Positions 8,322 to 16,390 of a stretch of 64,000 nucleotides of DNA are shown here, in pieces. This DNA is from Paenibacillus silvestris (lineage in GTDB: Bacteria; Bacillota; Bacilli; Paenibacillales; NBRC-103111), in NCBI RefSeq assembly GCF_009882985.1, contig NZ_WTUZ01000037.1, positions 109,660 through 173,659 on the forward strand, read 5' to 3'. The stretch's first letter is position 1; each line of letters opens with the position of its first letter. The position numbers and the translations under genes were made by a program. A model generated the notes under the pieces. That model was given only the letters and a program-made list of their open reading frames with translations, was not told the origin of the DNA and made no database searches.

Positions 8322-9035
8322 GTGGAAGTCGTAATCATGACAGGAGGCAAGGGGATGCGCATGGCGCCTTATACCAAGGTGCTTCCCAAAGGGTTATTAC
8401 CCGTTGGCGAACAACCCATTCTGGAGATCATCGTGAAGCAGCTCCGTAATTATGGGTTTACCTCCATCACCATGGCATGCGGCTACTTGTCAGGGCTTAT
8501 CCAAACCTATTTTGGTGATGGAAGCTCTCGGGGGGTTTCTATCTCTTATTATGTAGAAAATGAGCCTTTGGGCACTGTAGGTCCAATTAAACTCATAAAC
8601 CGTTGGCCTGGCCCTTTCTTGTTGATTAATTGTGATGTCTTAACCACCTTAGACTTTTCCCGCTTTAGAGATTTTCATATCCAAGGCGGCAGTATACTTA
8701 CTATCGCTTCGCAGAAAAAAGGGATTCCGATTGAGCTTGGGGTCCTTGAAACACAGGATGAATACGTCACTAATTTTGTTGAGAAACCTACCAGATCGGC
8801 CTATGTAAGCATGGGTATCTATATGATGAATCCAGAAGTAGCCGATTATATTCCTTCCCATCAATATTTCGACATTCCCGATTTGATTCATGCCCTGCTG
8901 GCTGCAAATGAGAAGGTCCGTCATTATGAAAACAATGATTTCTGGCTCGATATTGGTCGGCCTGCAGATTATACCTTGGCCAATGAGCAATTCGGCAAAC
9001 TCAAATCTCTCCTACTGCCCGGTGAACCCGTATGA
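8322..9035 (+). CDS. Sugar-1-phosphate nucleotidyltransferase
   Basis: 237 residues of the NTP_transferase family, which activates a sugar-1-phosphate with an NTP. The signature is MTGGKGMRMAPYTKVLPKGL, with Lys in PKGLLPVG. INCDVLTTLDF carries the metal-binding Asp, NFVEKPT contacts the sugar phosphate, and DFWLDIGRPADY closes the domain. It resembles the PtmE/mannose-1-phosphate guanylyltransferase branch without a CBS or hexapeptide extension. The start is GTG 8322 with AAGGAG nine bases upstream, just past the stop of the dehydratase gene; ATG 8292 would overlap that gene. It overlaps the next gene by four bases (ATGA), so the two are translationally coupled. Nucleotide and sugar are unknown. 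Confidence 0.8.
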   Translation: MEVVIMTGGKGMRMAPYTKVLPKGLLPVGEQPILEIIVKQLRNYGFTSITMACGYLSGLIQTYFGDGSSRGVSISYYVENEPLGTVGPIKLINRWPGPFLLINCDVLTTLDFSRFRDFHIQGGSILTIASQKKGIPIELGVLETQDEYVTNFVEKPTRSAYVSMGIYMMNPEVADYIPSHQYFDIPDLIHALLAANEKVRHYENNDFWLDIGRPADYTLANEQFGKLKSLLLPGEPV

Positions 9036-10012
9036 CGAATATGACGAATCCTCCACTCGTACTCCTTACGGGGATTAACGGGTTCGTCGGGCAGCACATG
9101 GCGGCCTATCTCTTGCGTCAAAACATGAATCTGATTGGGGTTGGACGAAAGGCAGGCTGCCTTATCATGCATCCCAATCTGCAATACATCTCCGTTGATA
9201 TCTCACAGAGCGCTGTCCTCTCATATCTCCTTCAGGAGCATCCGATCACACATATCGTTCATTTAGCTGGAGCTAACGATGTAAGCACCTCTTATGCGGA
9301 TCCCGTTCAAGTCCTCTATACGAACGCCTGGGGCACCTTGCACATGTTAGAGGCTGTAAGGTCTGCGGCAACAAGCAGCCTTGAGGGGTTCCTAGCCATA
9401 GGAACCGCTTATGAATATGATTTTCAAAATCATCTTTCAACTGTGCCTTCCGCGCCTTTAACAGAATCCTCACCCATTCAGCCTGTCAGCCCCTATGCAT
9501 GGAGTAAGCAGATTATGACTTCATTCATGCAAATGTACGGCAGCGTGTATGCCGTCCCAACCTTCATAGCAAGAACATTCAATTTAATTGGCCCAGGTCA
9601 TGCCACTGGCGTGTGCGCTCGGCTCGCTAAGCAAGTCGCGATGATGGAAAAAGGCCAGCTCCCTCCTAAGCTCGTAGTTGGAAACACAGCTGTACAGCGT
9701 GATTTTCTTGACGTTCGCGATGCGGTTATCGCCTACAGCTCACTCATGCAGCTAACCGCAGTACCTTACGGCAGCATATTCAACGTGTGCAGCGGCACAG
9801 CCTCCCCCATCAGCGCCATCATTGACCTGCTGCAGCACTATGCAGCAATCACTTTTGAGGTAGTTGTCGACGAGCGTTTCGTTCGCCTTAACGAAGCCCC
9901 CCTCGTGCAAGGGGACAACGCCAAGCTGCGCGCAGCGACCGGTTGGACACCAACCATTTCACTCGCACAATCGGTATCCGACACGCTGGATTACTATCGA
10001 AGCCTCTTATGA
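9032..10012 (+). CDS. NAD(P)-dependent nucleotide-sugar reductase/epimerase, RMD-like
   Basis: 326 residues, extended SDR. NAD(P)-binding LLTGINGFVGQHMAAYLL, HLAGANDV, the catalytic SPYAWSKQIM (YxxxK), RTFNLIGPGH and QRDFLDVRDAV follow the layout of GDP-4-dehydro-6-deoxy-D-mannose reductases (RMD). Its expected job is to reduce the 4-keto group made by the dehydratase two genes upstream, giving a 6-deoxyhexose; that pairing is inference. It starts at ATG 9032 inside the stop of the preceding gene and ends 16 bases before the FnlC-like gene. Confidence 0.75.
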   Translation: MTNMTNPPLVLLTGINGFVGQHMAAYLLRQNMNLIGVGRKAGCLIMHPNLQYISVDISQSAVLSYLLQEHPITHIVHLAGANDVSTSYADPVQVLYTNAWGTLHMLEAVRSAATSSLEGFLAIGTAYEYDFQNHLSTVPSAPLTESSPIQPVSPYAWSKQIMTSFMQMYGSVYAVPTFIARTFNLIGPGHATGVCARLAKQVAMMEKGQLPPKLVVGNTAVQRDFLDVRDAVIAYSSLMQLTAVPYGSIFNVCSGTASPISAIIDLLQHYAAITFEVVVDERFVRLNEAPLVQGDNAKLRAATGWTPTISLAQSVSDTLDYYRSLL

Positions 10013-10028
10013 AAAGGAGATTTACGCG

Positions 10029-11123
10029 ATGAAGATCATGACAGTCCTAGGAACACGCCCCGAAATTATCCGGTTAAGCTTAGTAATCGCCAAACTAGAT
10101 CTCCTTGCAGATTCACATCTACTCGTGCATTCCGGGCAAAATTATGACCGTACGCTCAGTGACGTCTTTTTCGAACAAATGGGCATTCGGCTCCCGGACG
10201 TACACGTTCGGCTCCAAGCTCAAACCGTTGGTGAGCAAATTGCGCAAATGTTCGTCGAAGTTGAGAAAGTGCTGCTGAAGGAGAAACCGGATCGCATGCT
10301 CGTTCTTGGCGATACCAACAGTGCACTCACAGCCCTCATAGGCGAGCGGCACGGCGTTCCCGTCTATCACATGGAAGCCGGAAATCGCTGCTATGATACC
10401 CGCGTTCCTGAAGAGATTAATCGAAAAGCGATCGACGCCATCTCTACCTGCAATATGCCCTATACCCCCGGCGCACGCGAGAACTTGCTGCGGGACGGCG
10501 TCCCTTCCCAGCGAATCTGGATGACGGGCAATCCGATTTATGAAGTGATGGAGCACTATAAAGAGCAGGCGGATGCAAGCCATATCTTGAACCAACTAGG
10601 CATTGCGGATAAAAGATATATTCTCGTTACCGCCCACCGGGCCGAAAATGTCGATAATGAATCCCGGCTGCGCCAAATTATCGCAGGTTTGCAGCTAGTA
10701 GCTGAGGAGACACAGCTCCCTGTCATCTGCAGCACGCATCCCCGAACGAAGGACCGCCTCGATAAACTCGGAGTCATGGCTTCCCACCCGCTCATTCGCT
10801 TCTTGCCGCCATTCGGATTCTTCGACTTTCTGAAGCTGCAGAAGCATGCTGCCTGCGTCATTACAGATAGCGGCACTGTGCAGGAAGAAAGCTGTATCCT
10901 TGGCGTACCCGCCGTCACGATCCGCCAAAGCACCGAGCGGCCAGAAACACTGCTTTGCGGCAGCAATTTACTTTCCGGGCTTGTGCCTGAGCGAATCGCC
11001 GCCAGTGTCAAGCTGATGATGCAGCCTCACCATACATGGCAGTGTCCAGAAGGCTATCTGGACCCGAATGTATCGAGTAAGGTTGTCAATATTGTACTAG
11101 GAGGACAGAGCTATGTTTCATAA
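10029..11123 (+). CDS. fnlC: UDP-GlcNAc 2-epimerase family, FnlC/CapG-like
   Basis: 364 residues with a GT-B fold. MKIMTVLGTRPEIIRLSLVI is the family start, followed by LGDTNSAL, HMEAGNRCYDTRVPEEINRK, VTAHRAENVD and DSGTVQEESCILGVP. The NRCYDTRVPEEINRK stretch is characteristic of the WbjD/FnlC branch, which epimerises C2 in the last step to UDP-L-FucNAc, rather than of MnaA. The next two genes are the matching FnlA- and FnlB-type enzymes. ATG 10029 has AAGGAG upstream; the frame is open to 9864 but that region overlaps the previous gene. It overlaps the next gene by 11 bases. Confidence 0.8.
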   Translation: MKIMTVLGTRPEIIRLSLVIAKLDLLADSHLLVHSGQNYDRTLSDVFFEQMGIRLPDVHVRLQAQTVGEQIAQMFVEVEKVLLKEKPDRMLVLGDTNSALTALIGERHGVPVYHMEAGNRCYDTRVPEEINRKAIDAISTCNMPYTPGARENLLRDGVPSQRIWMTGNPIYEVMEHYKEQADASHILNQLGIADKRYILVTAHRAENVDNESRLRQIIAGLQLVAEETQLPVICSTHPRTKDRLDKLGVMASHPLIRFLPPFGFFDFLKLQKHAACVITDSGTVQEESCILGVPAVTIRQSTERPETLLCGSNLLSGLVPERIAASVKLMMQPHHTWQCPEGYLDPNVSSKVVNIVLGGQSYVS

Positions 11124-12102
11124 TCAAACGATCCTCATTACAGGAGGAACCGGATCTTGGGGGCAAGAGCTTACCCGCAGTCTCTTGCAAGAGGGACCTA
11201 AGGAAATTCGTATTTTCTCCCGGAACGAGTTCTCACAAGTGAAGATGCAGCGCGACTTCGCCTTCCATCCGTCACTCACTTTTATGATCGGTGATGTCCG
11301 GGATCAGGAAGCTGTCGAGGACGCATGCCGGAACGTCGATTATGTCTTTCATTTGGCCGCTCTCAAACACGTGCCAATCTGTGAAGCACAGCCGGATGAA
11401 GCGCTGAAAACGAATGTAAAAGGAACCGAGAATGTGATTCGGGGCAGCATTCGTAACGGTGTCAAGAAAGTCATCGACGTCTCCACCGATAAAGCCGTAG
11501 ATCCGATTAATTTTTATGGAATGACCAAAGCGCTGGGAGAGAAGCTCATGGTTCGGGCGAATGATCTCAGCTCCACAACCCAATTCGTCTGCATTCGAGG
11601 CGGCAATGTGCTTGGCACCAACGGCAGTGTCGTTCCTTTCTTTAAGAACCGCATTCTGCAAGGAGAAGATCTCCCTCTTACGCATAAGGACATGACTCGT
11701 TTCTTCCTCACGCTTCCTGAAGCAATTGAGTTACTGTTAAAAGCGGCCAAAGCAGCTATAGGCGGAGAAACTTTCGTGATGAAAATGAATGCCTGCCTCA
11801 TACTTGACTTAGCTGAAGTCCTGATGGAGCAATTGTCAGACCAGCCTCTGGTGGTCAAGGATGTCGGCATCCGTCCCGGAGAGAAGCTGCATGAAGTGCT
11901 TATTTCCTCACACGAAATCCCTTATACCTACCAATATAATGAGAAATATTTTGTCATTCTCCCAGGGAATGCGACACCCTCACTTTATGAGCACTACCGT
12001 CATTTGCCCAAATCAACCTTCACCCAGTATGCCTCCAATGATTCACTCATGACGTCCGAAGAAATATTAGAGATGCTGCTTAAAGGAGGATTTCTTCCTT
12101 GA
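11113..12102 (+). CDS. fnlA: UDP-GlcNAc C5-inverting 4,6-dehydratase, FnlA/CapE-like
   Basis: 329 residues, extended SDR of the polysaccharide-biosynthesis CapD/FlaA1 group. NILITGGTGSWGQEL-type Rossmann loop, IFSRNEFSQVKMQRDF, DYVFHLAALKHVPICE, DVSTDKAVDPINFYGMTKAL with YxxxK, then RGGNVLGTNGSVVPFF and MTRFFLT. It dehydrates UDP-GlcNAc with inversion at C5 to a 4-keto-6-deoxy-L-sugar, the first step to UDP-L-FucNAc. Flanked by FnlC- and FnlB-type genes with overlaps on both sides (11 and 4 bases), so the three are one translational unit. Ribosome site GGAGGA at 11100. Confidence 0.85.
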   Translation: MFHNQTILITGGTGSWGQELTRSLLQEGPKEIRIFSRNEFSQVKMQRDFAFHPSLTFMIGDVRDQEAVEDACRNVDYVFHLAALKHVPICEAQPDEALKTNVKGTENVIRGSIRNGVKKVIDVSTDKAVDPINFYGMTKALGEKLMVRANDLSSTTQFVCIRGGNVLGTNGSVVPFFKNRILQGEDLPLTHKDMTRFFLTLPEAIELLLKAAKAAIGGETFVMKMNACLILDLAEVLMEQLSDQPLVVKDVGIRPGEKLHEVLISSHEIPYTYQYNEKYFVILPGNATPSLYEHYRHLPKSTFTQYASNDSLMTSEEILEMLLKGGFLP

Positions 12103-12935
12103 AACTACTCATTATCGGCGGTCAAGGCATGGCTGGACACATGTTGAAGGACTATTTTACCCGGCAGCATCAGGGTGATGTGTGGACGACCGTGCGATCC
12201 GCTGATCCACCTACTCCCCGAGCTGTACCGTTAGACGTCAGGAACGATGAGCACCTGCGTCATCTGCTGAAACAGATTGGGCCGGATGCCGTCATCAATG
12301 CTGTCGGTTTGCTGAATGAAGAAGCTAGAACGAGGCAGGCTGAAGCCATTTATGTCAACAGCCTGTTTCCCCATTTGCTGGCTGAATTTGCGAAGCAGTA
12401 TAATTTCCGGCTATTTCACATCAGCACGGATTGTGTGTTCTCAGGCTCACGCGGGGATTATACAGAATCTGATCTCACAGATGCTCTATCTGTTTATGGA
12501 AAAAGTAAAAGCCTGGGCGAAGTCGTCGGCCCTAACGTGGTCACGATCCGCACCTCGATCATCGGGCCTGAGTTAAAGCAGAACGGCATCGGGCTCTTTC
12601 ACTGGTTTATGCAGCAAAAAGGCGATATCCAGGGATATCGCAAGGTGTTCTGGAACGGGGTTACGACGTTGGAATTGGCCAAAGCGGTGGATTGGTGCCT
12701 TGGGCATCCCATTCATGGACTTGTACACCTTGCCGGCCAGCCAAAACTCTCCAAATATGACTTGCTGAAAATAATTCAGGCGCAGTTCCATCATGATACT
12801 GTCACGATCCATGCTAACGATGATATGAAATCAGATAAGAGCCTAGTTTCCACAAGAGCTGACTTCAGCTATCCTGTTTCTTCTTATCCCCAAATGATAG
12901 CTGATCTGTATGCGTGGATGAAACAATCTGACTAG
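12099..12935 (+). CDS. fnlB: dTDP-4-dehydrorhamnose-reductase-like SDR, FnlB/CapF-like
   Basis: 278 residues of the RmlD family: IIGGQGMAGHMLKDYF, DVRNDEHLRHLLKQIGPDAV, FHISTDCVFSGSRGDYTESD, YGKSKSLGE (YxxxK) and RTSIIGPELK. After an FnlA-type dehydratase such an enzyme reduces the C4 keto group to the L-talose form that FnlC epimerises. It starts at TTG 12099 with AAAGGAGGA eight bases upstream, overlapping the fnlA-like stop by four bases. The usual CapF C-terminal cupin is absent; the length fits FnlB/RmlD instead. Last enzyme of the plus-strand sugar operon. Confidence 0.75.
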   Translation: MKLLIIGGQGMAGHMLKDYFTRQHQGDVWTTVRSADPPTPRAVPLDVRNDEHLRHLLKQIGPDAVINAVGLLNEEARTRQAEAIYVNSLFPHLLAEFAKQYNFRLFHISTDCVFSGSRGDYTESDLTDALSVYGKSKSLGEVVGPNVVTIRTSIIGPELKQNGIGLFHWFMQQKGDIQGYRKVFWNGVTTLELAKAVDWCLGHPIHGLVHLAGQPKLSKYDLLKIIQAQFHHDTVTIHANDDMKSDKSLVSTRADFSYPVSSYPQMIADLYAWMKQSD

Positions 12936-13014
12936 CCTCTCACACTTTGCCAGCTCCAGAATATGATAAATACAACGCAGCAGCGAAACAAATCATAAGG
13001 TGGTGAGTGCCTCA

Positions 13015-13989
13015 ATGGATATGACACGTACTCACATACATGAACTGACTCACAAAAGATTGGTCATTATCGTAATTGCTCACGAAAACGAACAGGTATT
13101 GGCGGCACAGGTTGAAAATATTCATTATTTTAACCCTGAAGCCGGCATTCTTCTCTACAACGGCGGACATAATCCCGACTTCGGAAAAAACGTGAATATA
13201 TGGTCCTTTCCACACAGCCACCCCTTAAAGGCTGGAATTATCGCACCAGCGATGTGGGAAATCATGAACTGGCTGGAGGAACTCGGCGCCGGCTATGAAT
13301 ATCTCATGTCGCTGGATCATGATGTTTTGTTTGTTAAACACGGGTTTCAACCCTTCTTAGATGAAATTATGGCGGAGTCCGACAGCATGGGCTGGAGGCT
13401 GGAAAACAACAGGGATCATGATTTCTCCCTTCCTGTACGAAACATGAAAAACGAATGGCATCTATGGCAGCCTGTCTTTCGGACAGACGGATTTCTGACT
13501 TACTTTAACCCCGGTCAGGTCTACAGGCATGATATCGTCAGACGCATGCTCGCCCATGTGGACCATGCCTCCGTAAATCACCTGCTCAGCATATCGGAAG
13601 CTGTTGCCTTAGAAGAAGTTTTCTTCGTTACGCTGGCTATGGCCTGCGGTGGCAGAGTTAGGGAATACCCCGAGGGAACCAAGTACAATGATATGGTTCG
13701 ATGGGGCGAAAACATCACATTCGAGAGCGTTCAGCAGCATCGAGATCATCCCTATTTCTATTGGATCCATCCAGTAAAAGGGGATAAACTGCTAGAAATG
13801 AATCAACAACTTCTCCCTAAACCTGAACCAATGGCAAGTGTCCCTCCCGCTCCTCACCTTGCTGTTCCAAGAAGAAAAAGAATCAAGTGCAAGAAGCTTC
13901 TGAAGCGAGCCTTTCCTCGAAGACGAGTCAAACGGCGTAAAATCAAGTTCGGACTACACAGCCGGAACAAAACGAAAAAGCTGACCTAA
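13015..13989 (+). CDS. Unknown glycosyltransferase-like protein (LYNGG/FGK family, member 1) with basic tail
   Basis: 324 residues. It shares an ordered motif set with four other proteins here: HENEQVLAAQVENI, FNPEAGILLYNGGHNPDFGK, YEYLMSLDHDVLFVKHGF, NPGQVYRHDIVRRML, LEEVFFVTLAMACGGR and WIHPVKGDKL. The LDHDVLF stretch has the form of a GT-A DxD metal site, which is why a glycosyltransferase role is suggested; the family is not one I can name. The last ~45 residues are Arg/Lys-rich (AVPRRKRIKCKKLLK, PRRRVKRRKIKFG), as in the 652-residue relative at 19506. ATG 13015 follows AAGGTGGTGA; GTG 13000 is less likely. Confidence 0.6.
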   Translation: MDMTRTHIHELTHKRLVIIVIAHENEQVLAAQVENIHYFNPEAGILLYNGGHNPDFGKNVNIWSFPHSHPLKAGIIAPAMWEIMNWLEELGAGYEYLMSLDHDVLFVKHGFQPFLDEIMAESDSMGWRLENNRDHDFSLPVRNMKNEWHLWQPVFRTDGFLTYFNPGQVYRHDIVRRMLAHVDHASVNHLLSISEAVALEEVFFVTLAMACGGRVREYPEGTKYNDMVRWGENITFESVQQHRDHPYFYWIHPVKGDKLLEMNQQLLPKPEPMASVPPAPHLAVPRRKRIKCKKLLKRAFPRRRVKRRKIKFGLHSRNKTKKLT

Positions 13990-14036
13990 AAGCAGCTGCG
14001 CCCTAAATCGGTGACAAAGCAAAAAGCGGCCAAATC

Positions 14037-14081
14037 AAAAAAGAGGACGAAGAGAGGGATAGTCCCTCGCTCCGTCCTCTT
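14037..14081 (-). terminator. Terminator of the CotS operon, probably bidirectional
   Basis: The arms 14041-14049 and 14073-14081 (AAGAGGACG with its complement) enclose an inner GAGGGA hairpin. On the minus strand a T run follows directly, two bases after the stop of the 14293-14084 gene. The plus-strand gene at 13015-13989 may also end here. Confidence 0.8.
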
Positions 14082-14083
14082 AG

Positions 14084-14293
14084 CTATTTGTCCACCCATT
14101 CAATCCCGATTGTCAATTTGTTTGCTCCCAGATCGCGTTTATGACTCACTTTAAACTCCATATCTACATCTGGCAAAGTGATTTGATTGCCTCTTATAAC
14201 AAGGTTATCTGCCGTTACTTGATCAGCAATTTTTCTTAGCAGTTCAGCAAACTGCAACCCCCGACCGACAAATTCCTCTTCAGATCTCATCAT
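14084..14293 (-). CDS. Small amphi-Trp-domain-like protein
   Basis: 69 residues with no signal peptide or membrane segment. An N-terminal amphipathic helix (EEEFVGRGLQFAELLRKIAD) is followed by strands ending MEFKVSHKRDLGANKLTIGI and the closing EWVDK. The order helix, strand, LPDVDMEF, alternating strand and final E-W pair resembles the amphi-Trp domain; that match is by eye. It lies nine bases after a CotS-like gene and ends at a strong terminator, so it is the last gene of the ugd-galU-CotSA-CotS operon. Its role there is unknown. Confidence 0.6.
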   Translation of the reverse strand: MMRSEEEFVGRGLQFAELLRKIADQVTADNLVIRGNQITLPDVDMEFKVSHKRDLGANKLTIGIEWVDK

Positions 14294-14302
14294 GATCCCT
14301 CC

Positions 14303-15319
14303 TTAGAACCCCTTGATCAGTTTCTTAAGAACAGGCAGCTTCTCCATTTCAAATGTAACAATCTTGTTCAGTTTTTTTTCATCCCCTGGCTCGCCTTTTT
14401 TGAAAGGCGATTTCACATAACCATAATGCTTATGCGGAAAAAGCAAATCAATATAAAGCACCTGCATTTGCTCAGGTGTGAATGGTAGAACAGCTTCATA
14501 ATAGCTCATGCACCGTTTCAGCTCATCGGCATCCCAACGACCAAGCTCTTCCATGCGCTTCGTTAGAAGCTTCCGGATATCACGCAGAGGAATATCGTAC
14601 GTCAAATTATCCAAGTCCAGCACGCATACGCCTCGATTCGTCTCAATCGCATTCCCTTTGCCGTAATCCTGGTGGCACATGTAACCGTAATTACCGATGT
14701 CGGCTACCCAGTCCGCATAGCAGGACGCTTCCAGCAGCTTCATGGCATGGCTCGCCATCTGAATCATAGCGTCACCTGTTTTTACATAAGTCTGATGAAA
14801 AAGCGTTTTTCCTTGAGCAGCTTGTGCTTTCCACTCATTGAGTTCCTCATACATCCCGCTATAATGACTGGGCCATACCCCCATCCGGTTATAGACCTCA
14901 CAATCGTCAGGGGGGATAAACCCTACGGTATCTTTATGGAATTGAGCGAGCCCCTTGAGCCCCGTGTAGAGATGCTCAGGAACACGATCCATCTCCAGAT
15001 CGCTTCCTTCCACCCACGCGTACAGAACCAATGCATAGCCTTCATGGACGAAATACAGCTGGCCGTCCTTCGTTGGAAGAATACCCGCAACAATGGCTCC
15101 TTTTTGGTAAAGATAAGTCTGCGCTGCTGTCGTGAACTTAACGATCGGAATTGACTTCCGTATTCGTTTCAGACAAACGGTTCCTACAGAAGTTTCCAGC
15201 TTCCATATGGTTTTGATGCCACCGCTTTGAATAACCTGGATGTGTTTAATCACTATCTGTGGATAATTTTCTGCCATGAGACGTTTCCCCAAATTAAGCT
15301 CTTCTTGACTAGGAACCAC
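14303..15319 (-). CDS. CotS-family spore-coat protein (kinase fold), copy A
   Basis: 338 residues of the CotS/YutH group, aminoglycoside-phosphotransferase fold proteins found in Bacillus spore coats. IETSV-like N-lobe strands are followed by YALVLYAWVEGSDLEMD, the catalytic-loop motif CHQDYGKGNAI (H-x-D-x4-N) and the metal motif VLDLDNLTYDIPLRDIRKLL. Late VLYIDLLFPHKHYGYV is typical of CotS. It starts at GTG 15319, with GAGGTGG upstream and an 11-base overlap with the other CotS-like gene. In B. subtilis cotS follows cotSA, the same order as here. Whether these are active kinases is not known to me. Confidence 0.8.
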   Translation of the reverse strand: MVPSQEELNLGKRLMAENYPQIVIKHIQVIQSGGIKTIWKLETSVGTVCLKRIRKSIPIVKFTTAAQTYLYQKGAIVAGILPTKDGQLYFVHEGYALVLYAWVEGSDLEMDRVPEHLYTGLKGLAQFHKDTVGFIPPDDCEVYNRMGVWPSHYSGMYEELNEWKAQAAQGKTLFHQTYVKTGDAMIQMASHAMKLLEASCYADWVADIGNYGYMCHQDYGKGNAIETNRGVCVLDLDNLTYDIPLRDIRKLLTKRMEELGRWDADELKRCMSYYEAVLPFTPEQMQVLYIDLLFPHKHYGYVKSPFKKGEPGDEKKLNKIVTFEMEKLPVLKKLIKGF

Positions 15320-16358
15320 GTTTAACCACCTCATCGAGTCGGGCAAGGAACGATTTCAACACCGTATTTTTACTCAGCTCGGTACTAATCATATCTTTTA
15401 AACGGACGATATGTTTGTCAACGGTCCATTGGTCCTCGCGATTTTCATAATATTTAGACACTTGTCCATAGAATAAATGGGGAAACTGTATATCTGCTGC
15501 TAGAATCATATATTGTTCTTTCGTTAAGGGATTGACTTGCTGGTAAAACTTCATCATTTTGAGCATCATTGGAAGATTCCAACTGGTGCCTTTCTTCATA
15601 ACCTTGTTTAATATTTTCCTCATATCACGCACAGGCAAATCTACTGTCAATGAATCCATATCATATACGTAGAGCTTTCCATCTTTACCTACAACCAGAT
15701 TACCCGCAGCAAAATCTTGATGGCACAGTGTTTTGGTAATCTCCGTTTCCTTCACCCACTGTTCAAAATAGGGTTGATTCAGCGTCGTAAGCGCTGTTTG
15801 CGCTTGCTGCACGAAGTTATCCACATTTGCCAGAAATACACGGTCAAATTCATTTTTATTTTTAACCTGCTGGCGCTGCTCTTTCCAGGCCTTCAGGCGC
15901 TCCATTCTTGTTTGCAAATCTGATTTCCATTTCGTCAACAGGTAGGAAGGGTAGAAACCATTGGGAGATTCGATTCCCCTTGATGCTCGGTGGAAAGTAG
16001 CCATTCCTTTTAACATGAGAGATAAATCACTATCATTGTCATACTCCGGCGAGTGTCCGTATACGGTTTCAAAAACGACGAAGTATTCCCCATTTAGCTT
16101 CACATAACCTTGGCCAGAACTAGTTTTGATTACAGCCGGTGTATGAACGCCGTTGGATTTGAGATAGTTAATGGCATGGAGCATGAAATCAATATGAGTT
16201 TCGTCGAATGGAACCTTTTTCATAATTAATTCACCCATGTCGGTTTGGATGGACCAGACTGCTTTTTTCCCTTTAAATGATAAGAGGTAAATATTTTTCA
16301 CCTTCAAAGGATAGTGCGTCACAACCTTCTTCACTACGTCCGAAAAAGTAGTATCCAT
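15309..16358 (-). CDS. CotS-family spore-coat protein (kinase fold), copy B
   Basis: 349 residues, a paralogue of the downstream copy A. It has the hinge YFVVFETVYGHSPEYDND, the loop LCHQDFAAGNLVVG (H-x-D-x4-N) and VYDMDSLTVDLPVRDMRKIL with the DxD metal residues. The C-terminal AADIQFPHLFYGQVSKYY matches the CotS ending. ATG 16358 follows GGAGGTG by five bases and is preferred over 16394, which would overlap the GT4 stop. It lies directly downstream of a CotSA-like glycosyltransferase gene. All ATP-binding and catalytic residues are present, so it could phosphorylate a sugar or small molecule, but a purely structural coat role is also possible. Confidence 0.8.
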   Translation of the reverse strand: MDTTFSDVVKKVVTHYPLKVKNIYLLSFKGKKAVWSIQTDMGELIMKKVPFDETHIDFMLHAINYLKSNGVHTPAVIKTSSGQGYVKLNGEYFVVFETVYGHSPEYDNDSDLSLMLKGMATFHRASRGIESPNGFYPSYLLTKWKSDLQTRMERLKAWKEQRQQVKNKNEFDRVFLANVDNFVQQAQTALTTLNQPYFEQWVKETEITKTLCHQDFAAGNLVVGKDGKLYVYDMDSLTVDLPVRDMRKILNKVMKKGTSWNLPMMLKMMKFYQQVNPLTKEQYMILAADIQFPHLFYGQVSKYYENREDQWTVDKHIVRLKDMISTELSKNTVLKSFLARLDEVVKRGS

Positions 16359-16390
16359 GCTGACACCTCCGTAGATGTATGGCTTTAAGC

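Noticed and set aside
9864..10028. A longer start for the FnlC-like gene
   Set aside because: The extra region overlaps the previous gene's coding end, has no ribosome site, and the family begins at MKIMTVLGTRPE (ATG 10029).
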